From Hanstruepera marina (GTDB lineage Bacteria > Bacteroidota > Bacteroidia > Flavobacteriales > Flavobacteriaceae): a stretch of 64,000 nt of DNA. The notes below the pieces were generated by a model. That model did not search any database and was not told the DNA's origin. It was given only the letters and a program-made list of their open reading frames with translations. The stretch lies in NCBI RefSeq assembly GCF_019880635.1, contig NZ_JAINVX010000001.1:682001-746000 (forward strand), written 5' to 3'. Positions 32,990 through 40,982 of the stretch are shown one piece after another (within the stretch, counting starts at the first letter, position 1; each line of letters opens with the position of its first letter). Made by a program: the position numbers and the translations under genes.

Positions 32990-33661
32990 ATGAAAAAAAT
33001 CCCGTTTATATTAATATTTATCTGTGCTTTTGCAAATGGACAGAGTATTAAAGAACTTTATACTGGACGGTTTGAAAACGATTGGAAAGTATACGAGGAC
33101 GAAAATTATGTGAAAAAATATATTGACACAACAATTGTATACAAACTTGAAAGTGGAAGAAGTCCTGAACAGGAATTGCTCTTCCAAGCAAAAGAGAATC
33201 TGAATAAGAGAGCGGAAAGAATATCTAAAATTTTAAATAGTTTAAAGATTAATATTGCCGAATTAGACTCTTTGAGCTTCATCGAACAGCGCTCAAGGAA
33301 TATAAATTTTGAGGGAAATTATGTAAATAAAGGAGCAGTTTTTGCAAAAGACAGTATTTATGGATTTACATATGATTACAGTAAAGAGAATTTTAAAATA
33401 GAAAGTTATGGTTATTTTCAAAATTCCGAAAATGAAACTATTAACCAAGCAAAACAAATAATCGGAAACTTAATAATATCTGCCAAAACGAACTATTTGG
33501 ACACCATTGCTAAAGTGGAAAAGGAAATGTTTGCTGGACCTTTAAAAGAACTAAACCCAGAAACTGAATTTGAAATTCTGATTTATAATAAAAAAAGAGA
33601 AAATGAATTGAGGCGAATTTATTTACACGAAACATTCGTAAGAATAATGAACCAAAAATAA
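32990..33661 (+). CDS. secreted hypothetical protein (cassette-like gene 1)
   Basis: 223 residues with a signal peptide (KIPFILIFICAFANGQ). The mature part is charged and helical with no motif I recognise: ELLFQAKENLNKRAERISKI, an aromatic segment YGFTYDYSKENFKI, and a C-terminal region rich in Lys/Glu. The gene sits between GTTAGCATAC (32977-32986) and its exact reverse complement GTATGCTAAC (33663-33672), as an integron cassette would. Accessory, probably acquired. Confidence 0.7.
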   Translation: MKKIPFILIFICAFANGQSIKELYTGRFENDWKVYEDENYVKKYIDTTIVYKLESGRSPEQELLFQAKENLNKRAERISKILNSLKINIAELDSLSFIEQRSRNINFEGNYVNKGAVFAKDSIYGFTYDYSKENFKIESYGYFQNSENETINQAKQIIGNLIISAKTNYLDTIAKVEKEMFAGPLKELNPETEFEILIYNKKRENELRRIYLHETFVRIMNQK

Positions 33662-33662
33662 C

Positions 33663-33849
33663 GTATGCTAACAATATATAACTACATGTGCTTCGCCAGT
33701 CGCTGCGCTAGTGTCGGCAGATTCGACTACCCTTCGACAAGCTCAGGGCAGGCTCAAGCGGATCCACTCGGAATTACTAAAGTCTGTGTTTTATCAGAAA
33801 ATAATCGCTAATTTAATCCGTAACTGACGGTTATACTAACCATTAGGCA
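33663..33849 (+). repeat. attC-like recombination site, spacer 1
   Basis: The outer left arm TGCTAAC (33666-33672) mirrors the start of the preceding cassette (GTTAGCA at 32977). The inner arms TATAAC (33677-33682) and GTTATA (33830-33835) are complementary. The right outer arm is ATTAGGCA (33842-33849). Spacing between arms is 4 and 6 nt, the asymmetry expected of attC. The centre is filled by an 87-bp repeat. Confidence 0.5.
33689..33775. repeat. 87-bp repeat, copy 1
   Basis: Matches 34912-34998 at 84 of 87 positions. It combines a TGCTTCGCCAGTCGCTGCGC head with a CTTCGACAAGCTCAGGGCAG dispersed-repeat core. Both copies fill the centre of a spacer between cassette-like genes. Confidence 0.85.
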
Positions 33850-33873
33850 ACACTAAATCCAAAACCAATAGAC

Positions 33874-34884
33874 ATGAAAATTACTTTAAACCTAATCTTT
33901 TTCTTTTTAATTCAATTCTCATTTAGTCAAGATGATAAGTTGGATTTGTTTATCGATATTGATTCAGACGAAAAAATTGAATCTATTTACTTTAGTAATT
34001 TCAGAGGTAATTTAGAGTATGATTTCAGTGAAAAAACCCATCTGGATTTTAAAAATGAATTGACAGAGGAATACTTTTTTAAGGTTAAGACACCCGACAG
34101 TTTATATGAAAAACGAATATGGCTTGACCAAGGGACCTTTGATATTAAAATAACTTTAGAGTCAAAATCCCTGAATATAAATGTAGTAGGATCTGAAATT
34201 TTTGATAAAATTGCTGAATACTATAATGGGTTTGAAAGACTTAACGCAACAAATGCAACTGACGAAGAAATAAGTAAGTTTTTATTTGAACAACTTAACG
34301 AAAACATTGATAATCCTTTCTCATATATAATTGGATTAAATATTATGTTTAAAAATCAGAGCAATCAAGAAGTGCTTGCTCAACTGATGAGTATATTAAA
34401 TTCTCAACCAGAAAGCTTGAAAAATCATTACACTTCAGGGTTGCTAATTGAAACGTTGAAATCAAAACTGAATAGTGGTAACATCAAACTATCTGATTTT
34501 ACATTTTTAGACCATAACAATAAAGAACAAAAAATATCTATTGAGGAAAATGAATATGTCTTGCTTGACTTTTGGCATACAGCCTGCCCACCATGCATAA
34601 AAGACCATCTAGAAATGAAAACATTAACAGAAAGCTTTAAACAGAGTAGAGTTAAAGTTGTCAGTTTATCGAGCGACCAAGGAAATAGAATAGAAACTTG
34701 GAAAGAATATCTGGACGCAAATAATCTTCCCTGGACGAATTATATTGAAAAAGAGATAAACGGACTAACAGATAATTTAGCGATTAGGATTTTTCCGACT
34801 TATATATTGCTCGATAAAGCTAATAAGATTGTTACCTATACAAATTCTTTGTCTGACATAAAAAGTAAACTCGAAATTAAATAA
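33874..34884 (+). CDS. secreted TlpA-like thiol-disulfide oxidoreductase (cassette-like gene 2)
   Basis: 336 residues with a signal peptide (LNLIFFFLIQFSFSQ). The N-terminal ~200 residues resemble the variable region before the redoxin domain in Bacteroidota TlpA proteins. The thioredoxin domain starts near 205 (LSDFTFLDHNNKEQKI) with the active site WHTACPPC (Cys 238 and 241) and the cis-Pro in FPTYIL. It probably reduces or rearranges periplasmic disulfides. It is framed by ATTAGGCA (33842) and TGCTTAAT (34888), a 7-of-8 inverted pair. Confidence 0.85.
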   Translation: MKITLNLIFFFLIQFSFSQDDKLDLFIDIDSDEKIESIYFSNFRGNLEYDFSEKTHLDFKNELTEEYFFKVKTPDSLYEKRIWLDQGTFDIKITLESKSLNINVVGSEIFDKIAEYYNGFERLNATNATDEEISKFLFEQLNENIDNPFSYIIGLNIMFKNQSNQEVLAQLMSILNSQPESLKNHYTSGLLIETLKSKLNSGNIKLSDFTFLDHNNKEQKISIEENEYVLLDFWHTACPPCIKDHLEMKTLTESFKQSRVKVVSLSSDQGNRIETWKEYLDANNLPWTNYIEKEINGLTDNLAIRIFPTYILLDKANKIVTYTNSLSDIKSKLEIK

Positions 34885-34887
34885 CTC

Positions 34888-35093
34888 TGCTTAATAATGT
34901 ATAGCTGTATTTGCTTCGCCAGTCGCTGCGCTCGTGTCGGCGGATTCGACTACCCTTCGATAAGCTCAGGGCAGGCTCAAGCGGATCCACTCGGAATTGG
35001 CTACGCCGAATCTTCGATTTGCTAACACCAGTTCTTAACCAAAATCCATTAACTTTAACCCGTAACTGACGGTTACACCAACCGTTGTAGCTA
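34888..35093 (+). repeat. attC-like recombination site, spacer 2
   Basis: The left arm TGCTTAAT (34888-34895) mirrors the start of cassette 2. The right arm GTTGTAGCTA (35084-35093) starts cassette 3. The segment CCGTAACTGACGGTTACACC (35060-35079) is shared with spacer 1 (33818-33837; the match runs on for 4 more bases, 22 of 24 overall), so the two spacers have a common origin. The centre holds the second 87-bp repeat. Confidence 0.5.
34912..34998. repeat. 87-bp repeat, copy 2
   Basis: Differs from copy 1 (33689-33775) at three positions. It is followed by an extra TCTTCGATTTGCTAACACC segment not seen in spacer 1. Confidence 0.85.
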
Positions 35094-35107
35094 ATTTAAC
35101 CTTACAA

Positions 35108-35497
35108 ATGATAAAATCTATAATCCGAAAACTATTTCTTTCCGACAAAAAACGGAATGAGATTATAAATGATTTAAAAAGCAATCCGAATTTCAGGACT
35201 AAAGAAGAGATTGAGAAAAATGTAACTGTCCCAATTGAATCAGATTTTAAATTGGAAAAGGGAAAAGTCGAATCCATCTTTTCGCCTGAACTAGGAAATC
35301 AAAAAGGACTGGTTTTGACAAAGTGGTATGTTAAGCCAGGAGATATTGTTAAAATTGGAGACATCATTTGTGAGATAGAAAACGAAAATATTACGATGGA
35401 ATTTGAAACTTTTTACAGTGGAAAAATAGTATCAACTTGTAGACTGAATCAACAGTTAGCAAAAGGAATAGAAATTTTTAAAATTGAGGGGATTTAA
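35108..35497 (+). CDS. lipoyl/biotinyl-like domain protein lacking the modified lysine (cassette-like gene 3)
   Basis: 129 residues, no signal peptide. Residues ~68-127 follow the lipoyl-domain pattern closely: TKWYVKPGDIVKIGDIICEI, then ENENITMEFE, YSGKIV and KGIEIFKIEG. In E2 lipoyl domains the central turn is ETDKA with the lipoylated lysine; here it reads ENENI, with Asn94 in the lysine position. It should not be lipoylated or biotinylated. The N-terminal ~60 residues are basic and helical. Its role is unknown; a scaffold or immunity-type function is possible. It is framed by a perfect 10-bp inverted repeat, GTTGTAGCTA (35084) and TAGCTACAAC (35503). Confidence 0.75.
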   Translation: MIKSIIRKLFLSDKKRNEIINDLKSNPNFRTKEEIEKNVTVPIESDFKLEKGKVESIFSPELGNQKGLVLTKWYVKPGDIVKIGDIICEIENENITMEFETFYSGKIVSTCRLNQQLAKGIEIFKIEGI

Positions 35498-35502
35498 AAA
35501 AC

Positions 35503-35707
35503 TAGCTACAACAATGTGTATAAAACATAGCTATTATTGGCTTTCCGAGAGGTTTTTGTATATTTAAAAAGTACGCCAAATTTTTAATTTGGTTATATTT
35601 ATAAAAGAAAATTAAACATAAAAATTAAAAATTCGGCTCGTGCTAAATCCGAAAAGTTAGCGTTTATTTTTAAGCTACGTTTTATACACAAGACCGTTGT
35701 ACGTAAT
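35503..35707 (+). repeat. attC-like recombination site, spacer 3 (best folded)
   Basis: The outer left arm TAGCTACAAC (35503-35512) is followed after 2 nt by the inner arm TGTGTATAAAACATAGCT (35515-35532). That arm is complementary at 17 of 18 positions to AGCTACGTTTTATACACA (35673-35690). After 5 nt comes the right outer arm GTTGTACG (35696-35703). The two-box stem with unequal spacers and AAC/GTT ends is how attC sites are built. The ~140-bp loop is AT-rich. Confidence 0.6.
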
Positions 35708-35735
35708 TTGAACAAATCTAAATCTGAAATAAAAA

Positions 35736-36374
35736 ATGTATATCAAAAACCGACAATCTGAACTTTTTAAAGAATATAAAATTGAATCTTATTTGAGCAA
35801 AATAAGAGAGTCCATTTTAAAAAAAATTGAGAAATACAACGACATTTACATCTTAAACGCTGACATAAATAAAGAAACAGATAAAATATTATATAAATTC
35901 GATTTAGTAACATTAAAAGTTCCAACTTTGAATAAAGAAACTATTTCATCTTCAATAACTAATCATAAAATCAGTGGTCATCGATTTCCTAAAAACATAA
36001 AAGTTGACCCAAATGAAGAGTACGAAATTGAACAAGTTAATCACCTAGTTAGCTTCGTTGGAAACGAAGAATTGTTTAACTATTCTCCAAATTCAATTAA
36101 TCCAAAAACAGTAAAAGCTTGTCTTCATAGTGATACACTTGAATTAACATTGAGCAACTGGAATAAAATTAGAGGAAATCAGGAAACGATTGAAAAATTA
36201 AAAAAAGAGTTTTCGGACGATTTAGATATTATAGAAACTAATTTGTCTGCTCTGAAAAAAGATGTGAACTTATTTAAAAATGATATAAAAGCTGAAATAA
36301 ATAAGTTCTTTACACAAAAGAAAAATCTGATTATAAAAGAGAATAAAACTCTTGAGAAATTAAAAACGTTATAA
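35736..36374 (+). CDS. hypothetical protein with C-terminal coiled coil (cassette-like gene 4)
   Basis: 212 residues, no signal peptide or membrane helix. I recognise no domain. The middle part (GHRFPKNIKVDPNEEYEIEQ) is mixed alpha/beta. From ~145 the sequence turns into a long charged helix (ETIEKLKKEFSDDLDIIETN, KKDVNLFKNDIKAEINKFF) likely to be a coiled coil. Very AT-rich with Lys/Asn/Ile excess compared with core genes around it, suggesting transfer. It is flanked by CCGTTG (35694) and CAACGG (36389), a weaker cassette frame. Confidence 0.65.
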   Translation: MYIKNRQSELFKEYKIESYLSKIRESILKKIEKYNDIYILNADINKETDKILYKFDLVTLKVPTLNKETISSSITNHKISGHRFPKNIKVDPNEEYEIEQVNHLVSFVGNEELFNYSPNSINPKTVKACLHSDTLELTLSNWNKIRGNQETIEKLKKEFSDDLDIIETNLSALKKDVNLFKNDIKAEINKFFTQKKNLIIKENKTLEKLKTL

Positions 36375-36380
36375 AAGAAT

Positions 36381-36530
36381 ACATTCAACAACGGCTATAG
36401 TTCGTTGCCAGTTTTATTTGCTAAATTAGTGACCAAACCTACGAAAAACCAAATACAAACCGTTTTGTGTCATGCTGAAAAACGAAACGGATGATAAAAA
36501 CGGGAAAGCCGAAAACCGACCAATGTAGGC
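36381..36530 (+). repeat. possible attC-like spacer 4 (weak)
   Basis: CAACAACGGC (36386-36395) mirrors the CCGTTGT start of the preceding cassette only over 6-7 bases. The right side CAATGTAGGC (36521-36530) precedes the next gene. Inner complementarity is poor, so this is included for its position and the shared CAACAACG motif. Confidence 0.3.
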
Positions 36531-36547
36531 ACTAAACCATCAGAATT

Positions 36548-37066
36548 ATGAAAAAAACAACCAAACGACTGACTTTTATCGCAACACTTTGTGTATTGAT
36601 TTTTGGATTACAAAATTGTGAACAAAAACAAAAAGAAGAAACGAAAGAAGTTGAAAAAGAAGTGATTGTTGAACCCGAAAAACCTGAATATTTTCAGTTA
36701 AGGCCAGAAGTGGAAAAGGCTTATGGATATTCCCACGCTGTGAAAATTGGGAATAGCATTAAAATTTCTGGTGCAGTAAGTATGGATGACCAAGGTAATC
36801 CGACTGCTGTTGGTGATTTAGAACAACAGATTAAAAACTGTTATGCTGATTTAGAAAAAATATTAAAACACTTTGGTTGCACATTTGACGATGTTATAAA
36901 AGAAGACATTTTCACAACTGATATGGCCCAAATGCTGGAAAAATCAGCATATCGTGCTGAAATTTATAAAAATGGTTTTCCAACTGGCACTTGGCTTGAA
37001 GTTAAGGGGTTAGCACTTCCTGAATTTATGGTTGAAATCGAAATGGAAGTACATAAGTCTGAATAA
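36548..37066 (+). CDS. RidA/YjgF family protein carried as a lipoprotein (cassette-like gene 5)
   Basis: 172 residues. An N-terminal signal with lipobox (CVLIFGLQNC, Cys24) and a charged Lys/Glu linker precede a RidA domain: YGYSHAVKIGNSIKISGAVS, GDLEQQIKNCYADLEKILKH and FPTGTWLEVKGLALPEFMVE. The Arg of the classical IRDFA/RIEV-type active site (here EIEMEVH) is not kept, so imine deaminase activity is doubtful. Lipid anchoring is unusual for RidA, which is normally a cytoplasmic trimer. After the stop comes CACAACAACGTGTATAGCTA, echoing the left ends of the other spacers. Confidence 0.82.
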   Translation: MKKTTKRLTFIATLCVLIFGLQNCEQKQKEETKEVEKEVIVEPEKPEYFQLRPEVEKAYGYSHAVKIGNSIKISGAVSMDDQGNPTAVGDLEQQIKNCYADLEKILKHFGCTFDDVIKEDIFTTDMAQMLEKSAYRAEIYKNGFPTGTWLEVKGLALPEFMVEIEMEVHKSE

Positions 37067-37127
37067 AAGTACGAACGCACAACAACGTGTATAGCTAATT
37101 ACTAGTAGGAACTTATTTATAAAACCG

Positions 37128-38612
37128 TTAAGCTCGAGTAAACACCGACTTAACAAACACATACCCAAAACCTAAAAACAGCATCAGGTGAAAGGGGAAG
37201 AGCCCAAAATCGCCATTACCCACTACAAAAGCCGAGTACATACCAAAGGCAAAATAACCCATAAGCAAGCCTTCTAAAACGACTTGGAAGGATAGGGTGC
37301 GTTTTAGGTATTTGTTGTCTTTCCAAGAATCGGTTATGGTATTGATATTAAATTTAGGGGTGCGTATAAAGTCGCTGCGTTTCCCCAAATGGCCTTCAAT
37401 TACGGCAATGGAGTTGTGTAATGAAAAGCCCATAGCTATGGAGAAGAAGGTAAAAAACATAACCAGGTACTGCACAAAATCTTTAACTTTTGAACCGTAC
37501 ATACGTTTGTACATCACCCAATAACAGATAAAGAAAATTACCGTGCTTACCACAAAAAAGCTCATCACATAAAAATACAGTTTTAGCTGCTGGTTTTGAT
37601 GTTTTATATACAACATAGGGATACTTAACACAGCCACAATTAAAATGTTTAAGAACATGGTGCTGTTCAATAAATGCAATAGGCCGTGAAGTTTTGTTTT
37701 TAAGGAGATATGCTTGTTGTTTACAATACGTAGCATCATTTTCTGAAAATTTTCGGCCCCACCTTTATTCCATCTAAATTGTTGCGAACGGGCAGCACTA
37801 ATAACTACAGGTAGTTCGGCAGGAGTTTCAACATGCTCTAAATATTTAAATTTCCAACGGTTGAGTTGGGCTCTGTAGCTTAGGTCCAGATCTTCGGTTA
37901 AGGTATCGCCTTCCCAATTGCCAGCATCTAGAATGCAGGTTTTTCGCCAGACTCCTGCGGTGCCATTAAAGTTTATAAAATGGCCTTTGCTGTTACGACC
38001 TGTTTGTTCTAAGGTAAAATGAGCATCTAGCGCGAATGCCTGAATTTTGGTTAATATGGAGTAGTTACGATTAAGATGACCCCAACGGGTTTGTACCACA
38101 CCGATGTTTTTATCCTTAAAAAACGGAATGGTTTGTTTTAACCAACAGCTTTTCGGCATAAAATCGGCATCAAAAACCGCTATAAATTCGCCTTTGGCTG
38201 TTTTTAAACCCGACCGTAATGCGCCAGCCTTAAACCCTTTTCGGTTTGTACGGTGAATATGTTTAATATCTAAACCGTTTTGTTGCAGCTCTTTTACCTT
38301 TAATGCGGTTTTATGTAGGGACTCGTCAGTCGAATCGTCTAAAACCTGAATTTCCAATTTGTTGTTAGGATAATCGATTTTTGAAATATTATCCAATAAC
38401 CTATCCATGACGTACAACTCGTTATAAACCGGTAACTGTATGGTGACATAAGGAATTTCATCAGGGTTTGAAAAATCGAATTGTGGTTCTGGATTCTTAT
38501 GTTTTGATGCTGATAGGTAATTCAGCATTAGGTTTAATTGCGCTAAAGCATATACAAATATGAGCAACAAAGCTACCGTATAAACAATGATGATGGCGGT
38601 TTCTAAAATCAT
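37128..38612 (-). CDS. cellulose-synthase-like family 2 glycosyltransferase
   Basis: 494 residues: one N-terminal membrane helix, a GT2 catalytic domain, and four or five C-terminal helices. It has YVTIQLPVYNE (~55-65), VLDDSTDES, AVFDADFMP (the DxD metal site), TEDLDLSYRA (catalytic ED) and QQFRWNKGGAE (Q/RxxRW). A processive or polyprenyl/ceramide-type transferase making a surface polysaccharide or glycolipid. It overlaps the upstream GT2 by 4 bp. Its stop lies inside CCGTTAAGC, which looks like the right-hand end of the cassette region. Confidence 0.9.
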   Translation of the reverse strand: MILETAIIIVYTVALLLIFVYALAQLNLMLNYLSASKHKNPEPQFDFSNPDEIPYVTIQLPVYNELYVMDRLLDNISKIDYPNNKLEIQVLDDSTDESLHKTALKVKELQQNGLDIKHIHRTNRKGFKAGALRSGLKTAKGEFIAVFDADFMPKSCWLKQTIPFFKDKNIGVVQTRWGHLNRNYSILTKIQAFALDAHFTLEQTGRNSKGHFINFNGTAGVWRKTCILDAGNWEGDTLTEDLDLSYRAQLNRWKFKYLEHVETPAELPVVISAARSQQFRWNKGGAENFQKMMLRIVNNKHISLKTKLHGLLHLLNSTMFLNILIVAVLSIPMLYIKHQNQQLKLYFYVMSFFVVSTVIFFICYWVMYKRMYGSKVKDFVQYLVMFFTFFSIAMGFSLHNSIAVIEGHLGKRSDFIRTPKFNINTITDSWKDNKYLKRTLSFQVVLEGLLMGYFAFGMYSAFVVGNGDFGLFPFHLMLFLGFGYVFVKSVFTRA

Positions 38613-39301
38613 TTTTTAAATCCGTATTTAAAAATCCAACCCAATATTTTAATCCCTGCCATAACAGCCCCTTTAAGTGTTCCGGAAACTTTTGAAACCC
38701 CAATACGGTTTCTATACTTTACTGGAACTTCCAAGTAGGTCATGTTTTGCTTTAATACTTTTAATTGCATTTCTACTGTCCAACCGTAGGTTTTGTCTTC
38801 CATGTTTAAGGCTAACAATTTTTGGTATTTAATAGCACGAAATGGCCCTAAATCTGTAAACGTTGAACCAAACAGGTATGTCATTAGTTTGGTTGCCAAC
38901 CCATTTCCAAAAATTTGCGGCCCTGTCATGGAACCCTTTTCTCGTAGTCGTTTTACCCGAGCACCAATTACAAAATCGACCTTGTTTTCTGTTATGGGCT
39001 GAACGATTTTAGTCATTTCTTCAGGGTAATCGCTATAATCGCCATCTAAAAATACTACGATATCTGGTGTTATGGCTTGTTCAGCCAAGTAAGCCATACC
39101 TTTTAAGCAGGCATAACCATAGCCTTTTTGGTTTTCGGTTAGCACCGTTGCGCCTGCTAGTTTGGCATTTTTTTCGGTATCATCACTGGAGTTATTGCTC
39201 ACCACAATAATTTCATCCACGAATTTAGGGATGTCGTGTATAACATGTGCAATGGAATCTGCTTCGTTAAACGCGGGAATGATAACTTTTATAATGGGCA
39301 T
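38609..39301 (-). CDS. dolichyl-phosphate-mannose-synthase-like family 2 glycosyltransferase
   Basis: 230 residues, mainly soluble. VIIPAFNEADSIAHVI and VVSNNSSDDTE form the nucleotide-sugar site, VFLDGDYSDYPEEM the DxD motif, and TDLGPFRAIKYQKLL with YGWTVEMQLKVL the acceptor region. It probably transfers a sugar to polyprenyl phosphate, supplying the neighbouring synthase. The end (GWIFKYGFKK) is amphipathic and could peripherally attach it to the membrane. Confidence 0.88.
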   Translation of the reverse strand: MPIIKVIIPAFNEADSIAHVIHDIPKFVDEIIVVSNNSSDDTEKNAKLAGATVLTENQKGYGYACLKGMAYLAEQAITPDIVVFLDGDYSDYPEEMTKIVQPITENKVDFVIGARVKRLREKGSMTGPQIFGNGLATKLMTYLFGSTFTDLGPFRAIKYQKLLALNMEDKTYGWTVEMQLKVLKQNMTYLEVPVKYRNRIGVSKVSGTLKGAVMAGIKILGWIFKYGFKK

Positions 39302-39350
39302 TGCAGATTATTTAGTGCGTGGCAAAAGTACAAATGTTTTAGGGTTTTTA

Positions 39351-39381
39351 GGTGCTTTGACAAGTTCAGCATGACAAAGGG
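39351..39381. repeat. 31-bp dispersed repeat, copy 2
   Basis: 29 of 31 positions match 32569-32599. It lies in the gap between the glycosyltransferase start and the ferredoxin-protein stop. Confidence 0.75.
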
Positions 39382-39389
39382 CTATTGAT

Positions 39390-40982
39390 TTATTTCTGAT
39401 TTACCAAATCCATTAAATCCACATCATTACCGAGTAGAATCTCGTTAGGGTTTATACGGCCCTTTATACTATTGTTTTCCAGTTTTAGAACACCCCTTGG
39501 GCATACCGCCGAACAAATGCCACAACCCACGCAACTGGAGCGCACAATGTTTTCGCCTTTTTGGGCATAGGCTCTTACATCAATTCCCATCTCGCAGTAG
39601 GTAGAGCAGTTGCCACAGGAAATACATTGTCCGCCATTTGTTGTAATTCTGAACCTTGAAAATAGACGTTGTTGAAACCCTAAAATGGCGGCCATGGGGC
39701 AACCAAATCGACACCAGACCCGACTGCCAAAAATAGGGTAAAAGCCCGTGCCAATTACACCGGAAAATATGGCACCAATAAGAAACCCATACGTGCTGCG
39801 CAAGGTTTCGGCTTCAAACAAAAACAGATTGGAGCCTGAAAAATAGTGCATGCCTATAAGTGCTGTAATAATCACGACATAACCTATAGCACCATAGCGC
39901 GCATCCTTACCCAATTCGTGACGTTTAAAAACCATGGTTAGAATAAAAATGAGGGATAAAAACCCAGTTACCATTATTAAAAACGTGCCTTTTGTCAGCC
40001 AATATGTACTTGTGTCATCGCCTAAATATGAGTGGATAACAGCTGTAGTCATAAGCACTACAAAAACCAGTACACTGTGAATTACCCAACGTTCAATTTT
40101 CCAAGCCATTTGACGCTTATCGCTTAAATGCCTAAAGGGATCGCCTGCGGTTTCGGCCAATCCGCCGCAACCACATACCCATGAGCAATACCAACGTTTT
40201 CCATATTTATAGGTTAGAATAGGTGTGATTACAAAAATGGAAACCACACCAAATATTAATAAAGCCAGGCCAATATCGCCTGCACTAATAAATGAATCGA
40301 CACGATATTGTTCAAAATTATAATAGTTTAAAGGCCAGATGTTTTTTAAATCGTAATAAGGCAGACTAAAACTATCAGAATTTAGCCGTGCCATAAATTC
40401 AGGAATTAAAAAGGCGAAAGCCAGTTGGAAAAACATGACGGAGTAGGTGCGCAACCTCTCGTAACGGTTATGGCGGTATTTGAGCAGAAACTTATAACCA
40501 AATGCTAAAATAGCTATGGTGTAAAGCGTGCCATATACAAACCATTGACTTGCAGGATTACCATTTAATAACTGGCTTAAAGGATCGAAGAAAGCCACCA
40601 AACCAGAATTGGCTTTGCCTTTACCTCCTAGACCCAAAAAATGTGGATAAAAATACAACACAATATAAAACAGCGTTAACACCAAACCTGTAAGCCAACC
40701 GTAAAACCCTTTTGATGAAATGGACTTAAACCATACGCCATTATTTTTAATACCAGCGGGTTTGGATAAATACCTATCGGCAGCAAAGCCACAAATACTT
40801 ACGACTATTAATGTTAAGGACGCAGTAAGTGTTAATGCCGAAAACGACTCGAAATTAAACAGGCTTAATACCAAAACAAATAGGCCAATTATACCAGTAG
40901 CTATAAGTGCTTTCTGCCTTGTTGAATTTTTATAGGCATCGGGTTTGGCAATGGACATGCTGTAATTTAGTTTGTTGCTCAT
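39390..40982 (-). CDS. membrane 4Fe-4S ferredoxin-type protein (NosR/CcoG-like)
   Basis: 530 residues with about eight or nine membrane helices. Two cysteine motifs of the CxxxCP-like type, SWVCGCGG (~270) and WCRFGCPMA (~420), and two ferredoxin clusters, CISCGNCSTYCEMG (~451-464) and CVGCGICSAVCPRG (~484-497), match the polyferredoxin layout of NosR and CcoG relatives. It probably moves electrons across or along the inner membrane. It overlaps the flavin oxidoreductase gene by 4 bp, suggesting an NAD(P)H-flavin-FeS electron route. The acceptor is unknown. Confidence 0.88.
   Translation of the reverse strand: MSNKLNYSMSIAKPDAYKNSTRQKALIATGIIGLFVLVLSLFNFESFSALTLTASLTLIVVSICGFAADRYLSKPAGIKNNGVWFKSISSKGFYGWLTGLVLTLFYIVLYFYPHFLGLGGKGKANSGLVAFFDPLSQLLNGNPASQWFVYGTLYTIAILAFGYKFLLKYRHNRYERLRTYSVMFFQLAFAFLIPEFMARLNSDSFSLPYYDLKNIWPLNYYNFEQYRVDSFISAGDIGLALLIFGVVSIFVITPILTYKYGKRWYCSWVCGCGGLAETAGDPFRHLSDKRQMAWKIERWVIHSVLVFVVLMTTAVIHSYLGDDTSTYWLTKGTFLIMVTGFLSLIFILTMVFKRHELGKDARYGAIGYVVIITALIGMHYFSGSNLFLFEAETLRSTYGFLIGAIFSGVIGTGFYPIFGSRVWCRFGCPMAAILGFQQRLFSRFRITTNGGQCISCGNCSTYCEMGIDVRAYAQKGENIVRSSCVGCGICSAVCPRGVLKLENNSIKGRINPNEILLGNDVDLMDLVNQK

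Noticed and set aside
32408-37130. A phage or conjugative island
   Set aside because: No integrase, portal, relaxase or transfer gene, and no tRNA target; the inverted repeats frame single genes rather than the whole region.
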